Both the position numbers and the translations under genes were made by a program. DNA of 64,000 nt, taken from the NCBI GenBank assembly GCA_025558095.1, contig JAIVFI010000034.1:186001-250000 (forward strand). Reading direction: 5' to 3'. This DNA is from Hyaloraphidium curvatum. Its lineage: Eukaryota; Monoblepharomycota; Hyaloraphidiomycetes; Hyaloraphidiales; Hyaloraphidiaceae. Positions within the stretch are counted from its first letter, which is position 1. Every line of letters begins with the position of its first letter. The notes beneath the pieces were generated by a model that was not told where the DNA came from, did no database searches, and saw nothing but the letters and a program-made list of their open reading frames with translations. Positions 1-11,643 of this stretch are shown here, piece after piece.

Positions 1-829
1 CCCTACGACTCCTGGCCGCGGATGCGCCCGAGGCGGCCACGTCAAAATCGAAGGAGGGCAGGTTTGGTGGTCCCGGATGTAGCGACGAGCGCAGATGGCA
101 CCCGATCCCCGCTCCGGACCTGTCCGCACCCGACGCCGGCGATACGATTATTACTCATTCACATAGAATACAATCAATAGCTTCTTCTCGCTCGCTTTTT
201 CCGTTTCGAGGACCGCGATCATGCATCTTCTTTTGCCAAAGTAAGGTCCTGGTTCCCCCGCGCACACAGCTAATAGCACGCTTGATCCCCAGAAGGAAAG
301 GCCGATAGCACTCGCGTCCCGGTCCTGTTCCAGTCGGCATCCGCACACGTCCGTAGACCATACCAATTCATTTCTTCCGCACCCTGATGATGATTGGCGG
401 CGATCGGACGGGCCTTGCCGACTTGGTGCGGTCCCCGCCGGGCCGGTCGACACGGCCGGCCGGCATGTCGGCTGTCCCCGAATTCCGTCCAGCGCTCAGA
501 TCGGCCGGGTTCCGTAGCCTCGGACCGCCTTTTCGGCCGACGGGGAAGGGTCCGAGCGGGCGGAAGGCGCGAGTGAGTGAGGCTTCCCGGCCGCGCGGAC
601 GTCGGAGGGGATGGTTGTCGGAAACGGCCTGGACGGCCTGGCAGCGGCCAGGGGACGCCGAGACGGGCTTGCCCGAGCTGATGGATGACTTTGCGCGGCC
701 GATATCGGCGTCCCAGGCGGGGAATCGGTCGACCGATCTGGAATAGGGGACGCACGGTCCCTACGTGCCGAAGGGACCTCCGAACTTCAAACCTCTCGCC
801 TCACCCCCCAGTGCCCCTCCCCCACCACG
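1..829. other. Upstream non-coding region
   Basis: I see no convincing gene here. Several overlapping open frames of 60-160 codons exist on both strands, as expected at this GC content, but none has a recognisable domain, signal peptide or splice structure. The segment nearest 829 presumably holds the promoter and 5' leader of the SdrD-like gene that follows. Confidence 0.5.
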
Positions 830-907
830 ATGCCCTCCTCCGACGGCACCACTCCCGAGCGATCTCCTTGTGCGCCCCGCGAGTCGCGGTGCGGCCCCTG
901 GGCGGCG

Positions 908-3900
908 ATGGCGCGGCGGCTGCCCGCGGTGCTGGCGGTGCTCCTGCTCGCTGCCGGGGCGGCGGGCGCCTCCGCGCCGTACACGCCTGCGGTCAAGGCG
1001 GCGGCGACCGTGCGGATGCTGGGCGGGCCGAAGCCTGCGGCGGGCGACGACTGGCTGCAGTGCGCCGAGCTGCGGCCCGAGCTGCGGCACTCCTCGGCCG
1101 GCGCTTCCTGGGAGGCGCGACTCGACGTCGCGGGCGGCCGCGTGGTGCGGTGGGCGGCCGACGCCGTGCGGAACACGCCGCCCGCCTTCCGCGCCGCCGA
1201 GGCGCCCGCGGACGACGACGCGCCGGCCGGCCTGGTCGACGAGCGCGCAGGCAAGGCCCGCCCGCCCGAGCGCCACGCCTACGTGCTCTCCGGGGACTTT
1301 GAGCACGCGGCAGACGGGGACGCGCTGCCGCCCGTGCAGTTCTGCGTGCAGTACCGCGTGCGCTGGGCGTCGGCCGTGCAGCTGTTCGTGCTGCCCGCCG
1401 GCAACGCGCCCGAGGGCGACGACGTGCGCTACCTGGCCGCGGACGGCCGCGCCTTCTCGCTCGACGCAGAGCCCACGCCCTCCTCCGACGGCGCGCAGCC
1501 CGCAGCGCACCTCATCCGCATGCGCCAGAACGGCGGCGGCGGCTTCAGCTTCGTCAAGAACTTTGACGAGGGCTTCTGCCGCTGCCTGTCCGGCGTCAGC
1601 GGCGGCTTCCAGTACGACGTGCAGGGCGGGCGCACCTCAAAGACCATGACCACCACGTCGCGCACTCGCACGTCGACCTCGGTCACAAACACACGCACCA
1701 CCACCACCAAGCCGCGCCCGTCGCCGACCTCGGTCATCGCCGGCCGCATCTACATCGACTCGAACGGCAACGGCATCTACGACGACGGAGGTGAGTGTAC
1801 TGGCCTCCCTGCTCCGCATCCCGCCTCACTCCCTACCCGCCATTCCAGAGCTCGGCATCGCCAACGTCGCCGTCTCCCTCACCGGCACCGACGCCCGCGG
1901 CGCCGCCACCAACCTGACCGTCTTCTCCGACCCCGACGGCCTCTACTCCTTCACCGACCTCTGGGGCACCAGCACGGGCTTCACCATCACCGAGACCCAG
2001 CCCTCGGGCTTCGCCAACGCCCCCGGCTCCCCCGCCACCGTCATCACCGTGCCCACCCTGGCCAACGGCGTCTCGCTGCTCAACCAGGACTTTGGCGAGC
2101 TCGCCGTGGCCGTCTCGGGGATCGTCTTCCTCGACACGGTCGGCGCGGGCATCTACGCCGAAGCCCTGCCGCCCGTGCCCAACGTCACCGTGCGCGCCTA
2201 CCTGGCCACCGAGCAGGGCGCCAAGACGGGCGGGATCGTGGCGACCGCCGTGACGGACTACCTGGGGAACTACCTGCTGGCGCCGCTCGAGGCCGGAAAG
2301 CTCTACTTCATCGAGAGGGTGCTGCCGGCGGGTTACCGCAACCCGGTCGTGGGCCCGCTCACGCTCGTGGCCAACGTGACCAACCAGGCCCTCGTCAATT
2401 ACGGTGGGAGCGAACGCCCTACAACTTCCTCTTCCCCCTGACCGCCCCGTTATGCCAGGCAACGACTTCCCGCTCCTCCTCGCGGTCCCCGACGTCAACC
2501 CCAACCCCTCGGGCACCGTCGGTGGCGTCGTGTACGTGGACTGGGACACCTCGGGCACGTGGAACGACGAGACGGGCATCTCGGGGTGCGTGCTCCGGCT
2601 GACGGGGACGAGCGACAAGGGCAGCGTGTCGAGGGTGGCCATCACCAAGCCCAACGGCATGTACAGGTTCTCGGGCCTGGTGGGTTGCGTACGCCGTCTG
2701 CGGGGTCGGATGCATCGTGCTGACCTTTGTTTTGCGCAGCGGCCGGGGACGTACCAGATCCGGCAGTTCCAGCCGACGGGCGCCTTTGACACGGTCGGCG
2801 GCCCCGGCACGCTCATCACCAACATCGTGGTGGTGGACGGCACGCTCAACATGACGCACAACTTCGGCGAGCTCGTGCTCTGGACGCAGACCCTGACCAC
2901 CACGACGAGCCAGACGCCCACGACCACGTCGACGCGCACGACGACGTTCGTGACGGCCAGCATGGCCGGCCGGATCTACGTCGACCTGAACAACAATGGC
3001 GCCTTCAACGACGGGGAGCCCGGCCTGCGCGGGGTGACCTTCACCGCCACGGCGACCAACTTCCTCGGCTCCTACGTCACGCAGACCGCCACGACCGACT
3101 GCACGGGCTACTACCAGTTCACGGGCCTGCAGGCGGGCGACTACACCGTCTCCAAGACCAACCCGCGCGGCTTCCGCGACTCGGCCGTCTCGGGCGCGCT
3201 GGGCTCCAGCACCGTCATCCAGCTGCGCGGCGCCTCGAGGTGGCACACGTGGCCCGTGGTCACGGACCCCTCGGCCATGTCGACCAACGTCACCGACGGC
3301 TGCGTGGTCGCCGGCCGGGTGTACGTCGACACGAACCCCATCAACAACATCTTCTCCCCCACGGGCGAGCTGGGCGTGCCGCAGACGGTCACCCTGCGCA
3401 TCACGGGCCGGGACGTGGCGGGCAACCTCGTCAACTTCACCACCACGAGCATCACCTGCTCCGCCACCCCGTGCGGCGGCAACGTCGGCTGCACGACGGC
3501 GCAGTGCACCGACACGGGCTGCTCGGGCGGCAACCTCAACAAGCTCAACGTGCAGGGCATGTACTACTTCCGCGGGCTCAAGCCAGGCACCTACAACATC
3601 ACCCAGACGCAGCCGTTTGCGTACCTCGACTCGACGGCCGCGGGGGCGCCGACGACCTTCATCAACAACGTCGACCTCACCCAGACGTGCTACTCGACGG
3701 GCAACAACTTCCCCGAGCTCGGCATGGCCGGCTACTGGACCACGACCTCGTTCACCACCACCACAACGCGCAGCACGACGACCTCCATCAGCCGCACCTC
3801 GAGCACGTCGCGCACCTCGTCCACGACGAGCTTCTCCCGGACCACCTCGCAGACCGTCGCGCCCAGCCCCGGCGGGGTCAGTGGGCGGGTGTACTCGGAC

Positions 3901-4371
3901 GACAACGGCAACGGCAGGTACGACGACCCCGACACGGACACGCCCATCGGCGCGGTGCGGATCGACGTCATCGGGACGGACTGGATGGGGAGGAGGGTGC
4001 TCATGTCGACCTACACGGACGTGAGTTTCGGGCCGGGGCGGCCGCAAGCGTGGATCGGCGCTGACTTTCCCGTTTCCAGCCGCAGACCGGGTTCTACAAC
4101 CTCACCATGGTCCCCTCGGGCGTTCACAACATCAAAGAAAGTGCGTTCCTCCCTCCGCTCCTGCAGCCGGCCCAAGCTGACCCGCCTTCCTCCCCCTCCA
4201 GTCCAACCCGACGGGTACGAGAACCCGACCACGGGCACGCAGGACGACTACTTCATCACCCTCGGGTCGGCCGAGTTCCTCTCGGACCTGGATTTCATCG
4301 AGGTGCCGATCATGTTCCGGCGGCGGAAGCGGAGCGCGGAGGCATCGGAGGCCCCGGCGGCGGCGCAGTAG
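908..4371 (+). CDS. Secreted SdrD/Cna B-type repeat surface protein
   Basis: Predicted extracellular repeat protein, about 1056 residues. I start at the ATG at 908 because it opens a clean signal peptide (MARRLPAVLAVLLLAAGAAG); an in-frame ATG at 830 would put 26 polar residues before it. Exons join at introns 1791-1848, 2404-2458, 2680-2739, 4021-4079 and 4141-4201, and the summed length is a multiple of three. After an N-terminal domain with no recognised family come about six SdrD B-like units, each opening with a strand such as GRIYIDSNGNGIYDDGGE or SGRVYSDDNGNGRYDD, followed by NVAVSLTG and a YxFTxL turn. In bacterial Sdr/Cna proteins these beta-sandwich units form Ca-stabilised stalks. 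Thr/Ser-rich linkers separate some units. No C-terminal membrane span or sorting signal is visible; the end is basic (RRRKRS). An SdrD-like array in an intron-bearing eukaryotic gene is unusual. Substrate or partner unknown. Confidence 0.82.
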
Positions 4372-4505
4372 ACGGTCGCCGCTGGACGGCGCTGGAGCAT
4401 GGGAGCGGTTGCGAGTGGGCGTCTTGGTTCGTGATGGGGGAAAAACAGTATAGACGGATTCTCCACATGCAACTTTGCTGCCGAATTCCCGATGACCAGC
4501 GAAGC

Positions 4506-6169
4506 CTAGATGCCCGCGGCCTTCTTGTAGATCGCCGCGGCGGCAGCATCCATGTCCTTGTCCACCCCCGCCTTCTGGGCCCGCTCGAAGAGGGTCTTGA
4601 GGATGCCCTCGACGTCGTCCATGCCGAGCTTCTCGCCCTCGGAGGCGCCGCCGGCGCTCGGGAAGGCGAACCTGTGGATGCCGGAATGGGGCGTTCTGCC
4701 GCCCGCGACGGCCTTGATGAAGGCCGCGAGACGGTCGTACGAGTTGCCGGGCGTGGTCCAGTGGTAGACGTGCGGCATCTCCTTGATCTGCGGGGCGGTC
4801 GGGCGGATCGATCGGATCGCTCGCGCTCGGGCTGGCGCGGGCGCGGATGCAACCCACGATGTCGAGCGCGACGGTCTCGCCCAGCGAGGTTCGCAGGGAT
4901 GCCATGGTGAGGGTCTCGGCGTAGCAGCGGTCGGCGTCGCCGACGATCAGCTGCGGTGCGGAGGAGGTCCGTCAGAGAGGGGTCGCGGGGCAGGTCCTTG
5001 GACACCTGCGAATTGGGGCGGGAGCCCCGCCTTTGCGTCGAAGAGGGGGCTGTGGAGCGGGTTGTGCTTGTCGGCATCCCCGACATAGGTGATGGCACCT
5101 GCATGCAGCCGGATCAGGGGGAAGCTCGGGCCGACGAGCGGGCAAGTCGCCGCCGCCGCGGCAACGCACTGTCGGGGATCCAGGAACCCGTGGCGTTTCC
5201 GGCGGGTTGGAGAACGTCGAGGTCGAACTCGTCCGTCAGCAGCTCCGACGGGCTCGACAGCGTCAGGTCTGCCCAGCACGTGAAGCCGGCGATTCCGCCG
5301 GGGGCGGGAAGCCCCTGGTCGCGGATGTAAATGCCGAGGGAGTAAGCCATCGCGAACCCGGCCGAATCGCCGAACAGGACGATGCGGGTGGAGGGGATGC
5401 CCTGCGAAAGAACTTTGGCGGCGCTCGGTCAGGAGAACCAGCACAAGATTCGAAAGGTCAGCGAGCGACCCACGCCACTTGTACGTTATGACGGCATCCG
5501 CGAGGGCAGCGGGGAACTGCAGAGGAAGCCTTCGTCAAGGGCGTCGGCATGGACGGCGCCGCCAGCACTCACTGGTTCCTCAAAGCTTAGGCGATACTCG
5601 ATGCCGAATCCCCTGATCCCGCGTTCCACGAGCTGGCCGATGGTGAACCGGGGTCCTGGCTCATCGACGCGTCCGCTCGAGTAGGCTCCGGCGTGGAGGT
5701 AGAGCTGGCACGTTCACGTCACGAGTGTCGTTTAGGACGTCACGACGCTTTTGCCTCACTACAACAGGTGCGTCCTCCGGAGTCCCGTTCTTGACCTGCC
5801 ATTGTCCCGGAATAGTTCCGGCATTCTTGGTCTCTAGTCCCGGGACCGGAACCCGCGGAACTTCCACCTTGATGGACGGGTGATGAGCCGAAAGATGGTT
5901 GGACAAGTCCGGGTTCGCCCCACCTTGGTCACCTCGAAATCCTCCGGGAACGGCGGGGGCGGGGCCAAGAGGCCAAGGGCATGGAAGCCTTCCAGACTGG
6001 GGTTGCTTTGATAGTATTGGTGGACGGCACCGCGAGCTGCGGGAAGAACGAGCGCGATGAAGCGGTTCACAATTCTGCGTAGCGAAGGCCGAAACTCACT
6101 CGGAGTGATCCACTGCACGAGCTTTTCGCTCCAGGAAGGCAACTTCGGCGGCGCTTCAGCTGCAGCCAT
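4506..6169 (-). CDS. Alpha/beta hydrolase fold-3 esterase (HSL-like)
   Basis: Probable carboxylesterase or steryl-acetyl-type hydrolase of the hormone-sensitive-lipase group. Exon 1 (5924-6169) begins MAAAEAPPKLPSW. Later exons give LYLHAGAYSSG (the oxyanion HGGG-like loop), then GDSAG around 5365 (nucleophile serine), then GDADRCYAETL (acid region) and EMPHVYHWTTP (catalytic histidine) in the last exon (4506-4787). Placed introns are 5868-5923, 5705-5759, 5517-5572, 5099-5169, 4951-5003 and 4788-4857. One junction, near 5402-5474 between ...AVITYKW and GIPSTRIV, does not close in frame with a standard donor: a 1-nt phase conflict remains. It is either a non-consensus splice or an indel. No signal peptide is evident. 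It converges on the SdrD-like gene. Confidence 0.75.
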
Positions 6170-6944
6170 GGTCTTTGCTCGCAGACACGCGGTGGAGACG
6201 CGTCGCAGGCAGCGCGTGTCACGGAAGTCGCCCTGTCAAACCCTCGAATAGACGGGTGCAGGACTCCCCGTCTCTGCACGAAAAGAAATGCGACGCTATT
6301 CGGATTGCTGAGCCGGGAACAGGGAGAACTGTCCCCCGAGTCGGGTTCGCCCGCGGATTCCGTGGAAGTTTCCACGGTTCCACCGCAGTCCGCACCAGCC
6401 CCCGAGCTCCCCCTCGACGGCTGGCCTCCAACAACTTCTAATGTAGAGCTTAACTCCCGACCACTTGTTCACAAGGTTTCCGGGGTGGTATGGAACGATC
6501 GCAGCGAGCCTTGGCCGTCCAAAGGGGCGGGACAGTGATCGGCACGGTGTCGATCGCGATCGGAGCAGGGCCGACCTGAAGGCGGTACCGTGTGAAGCGG
6601 TCTATTATTCAGATCTCCGGCGACTGTTTGGACCTCTGGTTTGTTTGAATGAGTAGTCGGATCGCCGGCCCCAGGTCCGGGACCGTGGTCGCGGGTTCGG
6701 AGGGTGCCATTCACGCTCGCGGGTCCGTCCGGAAAAAGCGCGCTGGCCCGCCTCTGATTTGGAGCTGGCCGCCTCGACTGCATCCGCGGCCAGGAGTCGT
6801 AGGGACGCTTGGGACCGTAGGGTCTTTTCGGACGTCGGTCGGTTGGTCCCTATTTCTGGCGGTCCCTACGGCCTCGGTTCAAAAGGACGCAGCTCCCCGG
6901 CACCGCCCTCCATCACACCCCCGCAGACCAGCGCCGCCGACACC
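6170..6944. other. Divergent intergenic region, no gene seen
   Basis: About 775 bases between the start of the minus-strand esterase and the start of the plus-strand membrane protein. Open frames here are short and mutually overlapping and look like background. It most likely contains both promoters and 5' leaders. I found no TATA-like element or repeat I would defend. Confidence 0.5.
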
Positions 6945-8943
6945 ATGCGCGCCACCTCGTACCTCGCCGCCGCCGGCGCCGCCGTGCTGGCCCTCGTCGG
7001 GCGCTCCGACGCCCAGGGCGTCTCGTGGGCCGGGCGCTCGGAGCTCGCCGCCCTCTCGGGCTGCACCTCCGGCCAGCCGGGCACCAACGCCCCTCAGGTG
7101 ACTATCTGCTGCTTGGCTTGCCTTGGAGATCGGCTGCTAACCCTGGCCGCGGTATAGGTCGACACGGCCCGCACCAACATGACCCGTGCCGACATCACCG
7201 TCGCCGCGTGGACCAAGCCCGTCACCGGCCGCAAGATGACCATGTACCTCGGCAAGGAGATGCACGGCACGGCCGTCTGCGTCGCCGACTCGGTCGGCAG
7301 CACCGGCACCTGCCGCTACGACTTCACCCTCGCGGGCACCTGGCGCACGCTTCGCGGCTGCGCCTGGTCCAACCCCGACACCACGAGCCGCCCCGGCTAC
7401 GAGGTCCGCAACAACACGGTCTACCTGGAGTGGCAGGACGCCTTCCCCGGCGGCAACCGCCAGGCCTCGCGCTACGCCTACCCGGTGTCGATCGCCCTGC
7501 CCACGACCGTGAACGTGCAGACCGACATCAAGGTCCTCGAGGAGTCGGGCATCAAGAACTTCAACCTGACGGGGCTGTCGTACGACATCACCGACGGGCA
7601 GCGCTTCCTGATTGTCGACTTTACCATGTTCTCGAGGTGCGTTGCTCGCGGGCGCCCTTCCCGAACCGATCTGACTTTTCGCTCAGGTGGCCCAACAACC
7701 TCACCCTTGACGCCGACTCGGGCTACATCAGCCTGCCCGGCTACACCGGCTCGGTCGAGGTCGTCTCGTACACCCTGCCCACCTGCGTCAAGACCGACGG
7801 CTCGTCCAGCACCGCCTTCACGACCCAGGACTTCTGCTACCAGAACGGCCAGCTGAAGATCGCCATCGGCGACGTCTGCAACGTCGGCGGCACCTACGCC
7901 TTCAACTTCGACACCAACTGCTTCCCCGGCGCCGCCAACACCAACACCTGCACGGGCAAGGTGCTCACGGCCAACGCCCTCATCGGCACGCCCAACGCCT
8001 CGGGCGCCCTCGAGCTCGACCTCTGCAACGCGCTCCTGAACACCGTGGCCTCGGTCACCGGCGTGATGGTCGCGGACAAGCCCCAGGGCTACTTCTTCGG
8101 CGACACCGTCCTGCTCACGGCCACCTTCACCTCGCCCGACCTGCCCATCTACGAGGCCCGCCTGACCAAGATGATCCTCGGCCGCAACAAGGTCGAGCGC
8201 ACGCCCAACATCGGCGCCGCCACCACCGTGACCCGCAACGTCAACACGACCCTCGTCGACTCGGCCGCCGGCCCCGCCGCCGTCGGCGCCCTCTCGACCC
8301 TGGCCGTCAACACCAACTTCACCTACCTCCCGACCGCGGACCCCAACGTCGTGGAGATGAAGGTCACGCCCAACATGCTGCCCAAGCAGGCCGGCGTCGA
8401 CTTCAACGACGACTCGTTCCTGACCACCGACGACTTTGACTCGATCACCGTGAGTAGCGGGTGCCCGGGCTGCTTTGGATCGGCCGCTGACGTCCTTCTT
8501 CCTTCCAGGACTACACCTTCTACGCCACCTTCCGCATCTACTTCGACCAGCAGTCGGCCGCCGGCCAGCGCCGCCGCCGTCTCCTCGCCCGGGACGTGCA
8601 GGTGCCCGCCCCGGCCCTCCGCCAGACCACCACCAGCAACCAGAACGCGAACGCCGCCCTGACGGTGCCCCCGAACCCCAACGCGGTGCAGACCCAGCCC
8701 ACCACGGCCCCGGTCGCCCCCGTCGCCCAGCCCGCCGCCGCCACCTCCTCCAGCGAGGCCCTCGTCATCGCCGCCATCGTCATCGGCACCCTCGCCCTGC
8801 TCGCCGCCTGCTGCACGCTCATCGTGCTGCTCGCCATGCGCCGCAAGGACAAGAAGCGCGAGGAGGAGGACGCGTTCATCCGCCAGAGGCTCGTGCAGGG
8901 GCTCGACGCCAAGGCGCCCGCGTGGGGCACCGCCTCGGCCTGA
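6945..8943 (+). CDS. Type I membrane glycoprotein, unknown family
   Basis: A 609-residue single-pass surface protein whose family I do not recognise. It opens with a signal peptide (MRATSYLAAAGAAVLALVGR, cleavage likely near SDAQ). A long ectodomain follows with many potential N-glycosylation sites and scattered cysteines. Then comes a low-complexity Gln/Asn/Pro/Thr stalk, one membrane helix (ALVIAAIVIGTLALLAAC, about residues 540-570) and a short charged cytoplasmic tail (RRKDKKREEEDAF). Introns 7098-7157, 7637-7686 and 8450-8508 give a continuous frame; donors are GTGACT, GTGCGT and GTGAGT. The layout suggests an extracellular binding or adhesion role, but nothing in the sequence names a ligand. 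It lies among other surface-protein genes. Confidence 0.78.
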
Positions 8944-9010
8944 AGCTGAAAAAGGACGGACGTCCCTAGATGCCGGGCGACCTAGTGTAGAGAGCTCGGA
9001 ATTCATTGCT

Positions 9011-9628
9011 TTGCCTTCATCTTTGCCCGCGATTGTCCAGCAGCAGCACTTCTTTGTCTGGTCGAGAAGCTGGCTGCGGCCAGAGACGCGGATCCGAGGC
9101 GCCAGGAACAACGCTCTGCAACGATTGGTAAGGAGCTCGAACGCGGGACTGGGCGCAATCCGAGAGTTCCGTCGTCGGTGCCAGACTACGTTCGCACTGA
9201 GCTGTCCCGTCCCTGAGGTCGGCTCGTCATGCATCTCCCTCCACTTCATCCTTCTCCTCGTCCTGTTCTGCTGGGGCCTCGCTTCAGACCTCGCCGTGCT
9301 GGCGGCCTCCAACGCGGAAATCACCGCCGTCTGCACTGTCTACCACAACGCGCGAATCCGGCTCCGCAAGCTCGCCGTACGCGCGGGAGACATCCGGGAT
9401 GGGGAGCGCCGCCGCGCCGTCCTGGACGCACTGCTGGGGCACGATGCGCTGCTCTCGGCCTACATGAACGGGGAGAGATACAAGGCACGGTACCTCGGGT
9501 TCGCGGTGGACTCTTCTACCGTCCGCGCGGTCGTGGCCACGCTCTTCACCCTCGCCATTGGGCTCTTCACGCTGCTACGGGGCGTGGGAGTATTCATCAC
9601 TGTGCAGTCGGTGTGCCCGAATGCCTGA
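9011..9628 (+). pseudogene. C-terminal remnant of the seven-span membrane family
   Basis: From about 9220 onward this frame matches the last quarter of the proteins at 34424-35994 and 59787-62890. It has GSSCIS leading into a membrane helix, a helical linker with a conserved pattern (YHNARIRLRKL...LLGHDALLSAY), then RYLGFAVDSSTVRAVVATLF, the final helix, and the family ending SVCPNA. The first 70 residues do not look like the family, and spans 1-5 with the C-x-C-P motif are missing. A possible splice acceptor (ccctgag before gtcggctcg, about 9219) suggests it was once a downstream exon. No upstream exons are present before 8943. I call it a truncated copy; a short expressed protein is possible. 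Confidence 0.6.
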
Positions 9629-9690
9629 CGAGTGACTCTACTGTTTTCTGTACAGTGGCTTGCTCTCCGATAGACGCCGCTTCACCCAGC

Positions 9691-11449
9691 TCAGATCTTC
9701 GCCTTCTCGACCTCGCTCGAGTACGCCGTCAGGTCGTCCGCCCTGGCGCCTTTCTGGGCCTGCAGCAGCGCCCCCGAGTCCGAGTTCGAAAACAGCCCGG
9801 CCGGGTCGTAGCGCTTCTTGAGGGCGACGAGGCGCTGCGTGTTGGCTCCGAAGAAGTTCTGCACGCGCAGATCCAGGTCAACCCCGCGCGTGATCGAAGG
9901 CGGAAGAAGGAGCCCACCATGGCCGCATCGTACCCCGCCTCGTCCTCCCCACCACCTTCGTTCCTCGCCCCCGACCCGATCCGGTTCACGAAGCTCCCCA
10001 CGGCCCACTTGCGCACCAGCTCCCCCGTCGCCGCCACCCACTTGGCCAGCGCCTCGCGCTCCCGGAGCACCCTTGCGCGGTCGTCGGGGTAGTCGAACGT
10101 GCTCGCGAGGATCAGGAACCAGAAACCCCTCTTGAGCCGCCAGGGGAACGCGGTTTCCCCGGGGGAATGGTCGGCGATCGCACCGCCGACGGGGAAGGCG
10201 ATCATCGCGGCACCGGGGTACGGTGCGCGGTCGAAGGATTCGCAGAGGGCCGAGATGAGGTCGTCGGGAAGGGCGGGGATGAAGAAGGCGACCTCGGTGC
10301 GGTGCGAGGGGGGGATGTGCGGCTTCATGATGGATTGGAGGTCGAGGTAGGTGATGATGGGGTTCGGCGCGGAGAGGAAGGGTTTGACGGGGAGGCCTGG
10401 GTGGGTCCAGTTGGTCGCGGATCGTCCGAGCAAGGCGGAGTGTACGCACCGTCGGTGACCTCCTTGAGCACCAGCTGGGCTTCCTGGGCGTGCTCGTCCG
10501 CCGCCTTCTTGGCGTCCACCGCGATGTAGGTGGGCAGCAGCTGCACGAACGGCCTGCGCTCGCTCCACCCGTTGCGGTCCAGCTTAGGGTAGGTCCAGTT
10601 GGCCTCCCACATGGTGCTGACCTCGCGGCGGCCCGACGGGCCGAACGCCTTGGACTCGAGGTGATTCCTGAGGAGCTCGAGCGAGGCGCGGAGCTGCGTG
10701 ATGGGGTAGAGCTGCATGCGGGCGTGGATGAGGACCGGGTGGGGGTAAAGCTTGAGGGTGAACTGCCCGAAACCATCAGTGGTGGAGCACCAGTTGGACA
10801 GCGTCGAGGCACCCACCCGTGTGACGACGCCGAAGCTCATCCCCGCCCCGCGCAGGGCAAAGAACAGGTCCGGCTCGCTCGATTCGCTGCACACCACCAC
10901 ACGTCCGTCGGCAAGCACGATCTCGGCCTCGACCATGTTGTCCGCCGCCATTCCGTAGTGTCTCGATAGCCAGCCGTAGCCCCCACCGCAGAGATACCCC
11001 CCAACCCCCGTCCGCGGGTCTGACCCCGCCACGGCGGCCAGGCCCCAGGTCCCCGTCTCGCCGTCGAGGTCACCGAGCTTCGCCCCGCCCTGCACGTGGA
11101 CCAGCCCGCGCTCCCGGTCGATGACGACGCCGCGCATCACGCGCAGGTCGAGGCAGACGGCGCCGGTTTTCATGCCCTTGAGCGTGTGGCGGCCGCCGGA
11201 CACGGTGAGCTCCAGGCCGCGCTCGCGCACGAACTTGACGGTGGCGGCGACGTCGGCGGTGCCCGCGGCCAGCACCAAGGCGAGGGGCCGCGCGTCCTGC
11301 GCGAGATTGAACGTGCCGTCGCGGAGGAGGTGCGCGTAGTCGGCGTCGGATTGGAGCACCACGCGGCCGCGGATCGCCGTCGACAGCGGGAAAAACGGCG
11401 AGTCCGCCGGCAGCGGCGCGAGCTCCTCGGGCACGTTGACCGCGGACAT
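9691..11449 (-). CDS. FAD-linked oxidoreductase, BBE/VAO type
   Basis: A 530-residue flavoprotein of the berberine-bridge / vanillyl-alcohol-oxidase group. Four exons are joined across introns 10763-10816, 10397-10449 and 9859-9917, with all phases consistent. The N-terminal FAD-binding half shows LELTVSGGRHTLKGM, where the histidine sits at the usual covalent-flavin position, and the GVGGYLCGGGYGWLSRHYG loop, which carries a cysteine next to the GGG. The C-terminal end has the BBE signature region (FFGANTQRLVALKKRYDP). Members oxidise sugars, alkaloids or other alcohols with O2; substrate cannot be read from sequence. There is no signal peptide, unlike many secreted fungal members, so it may be intracellular. 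Confidence 0.85.
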
Positions 11450-11643
11450 GACGGCGAGAGCTGGCGCGCGTGGGCGACGGAAGTGGTGTTTGGGAGGCAG
11501 GTGCGCCGTCTTCCGCAGACCAGCGGAGTCGCCACATGGATCAGATCGCGGGCTGACCGCTCGAGCTCGAGGAACGGACGTCGTATTCCGCCAGAGACTG
11601 CCCCATCCACCAACCGATCACGGACCGGGCCATCGTCCTCCGA

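Noticed and set aside
387-746. 119-codon plus-strand open frame before the SdrD-like gene
   Set aside because: No domain, arginine/proline-rich composition typical of random GC-rich frames, and overlapped by frames of similar length on the other strand.
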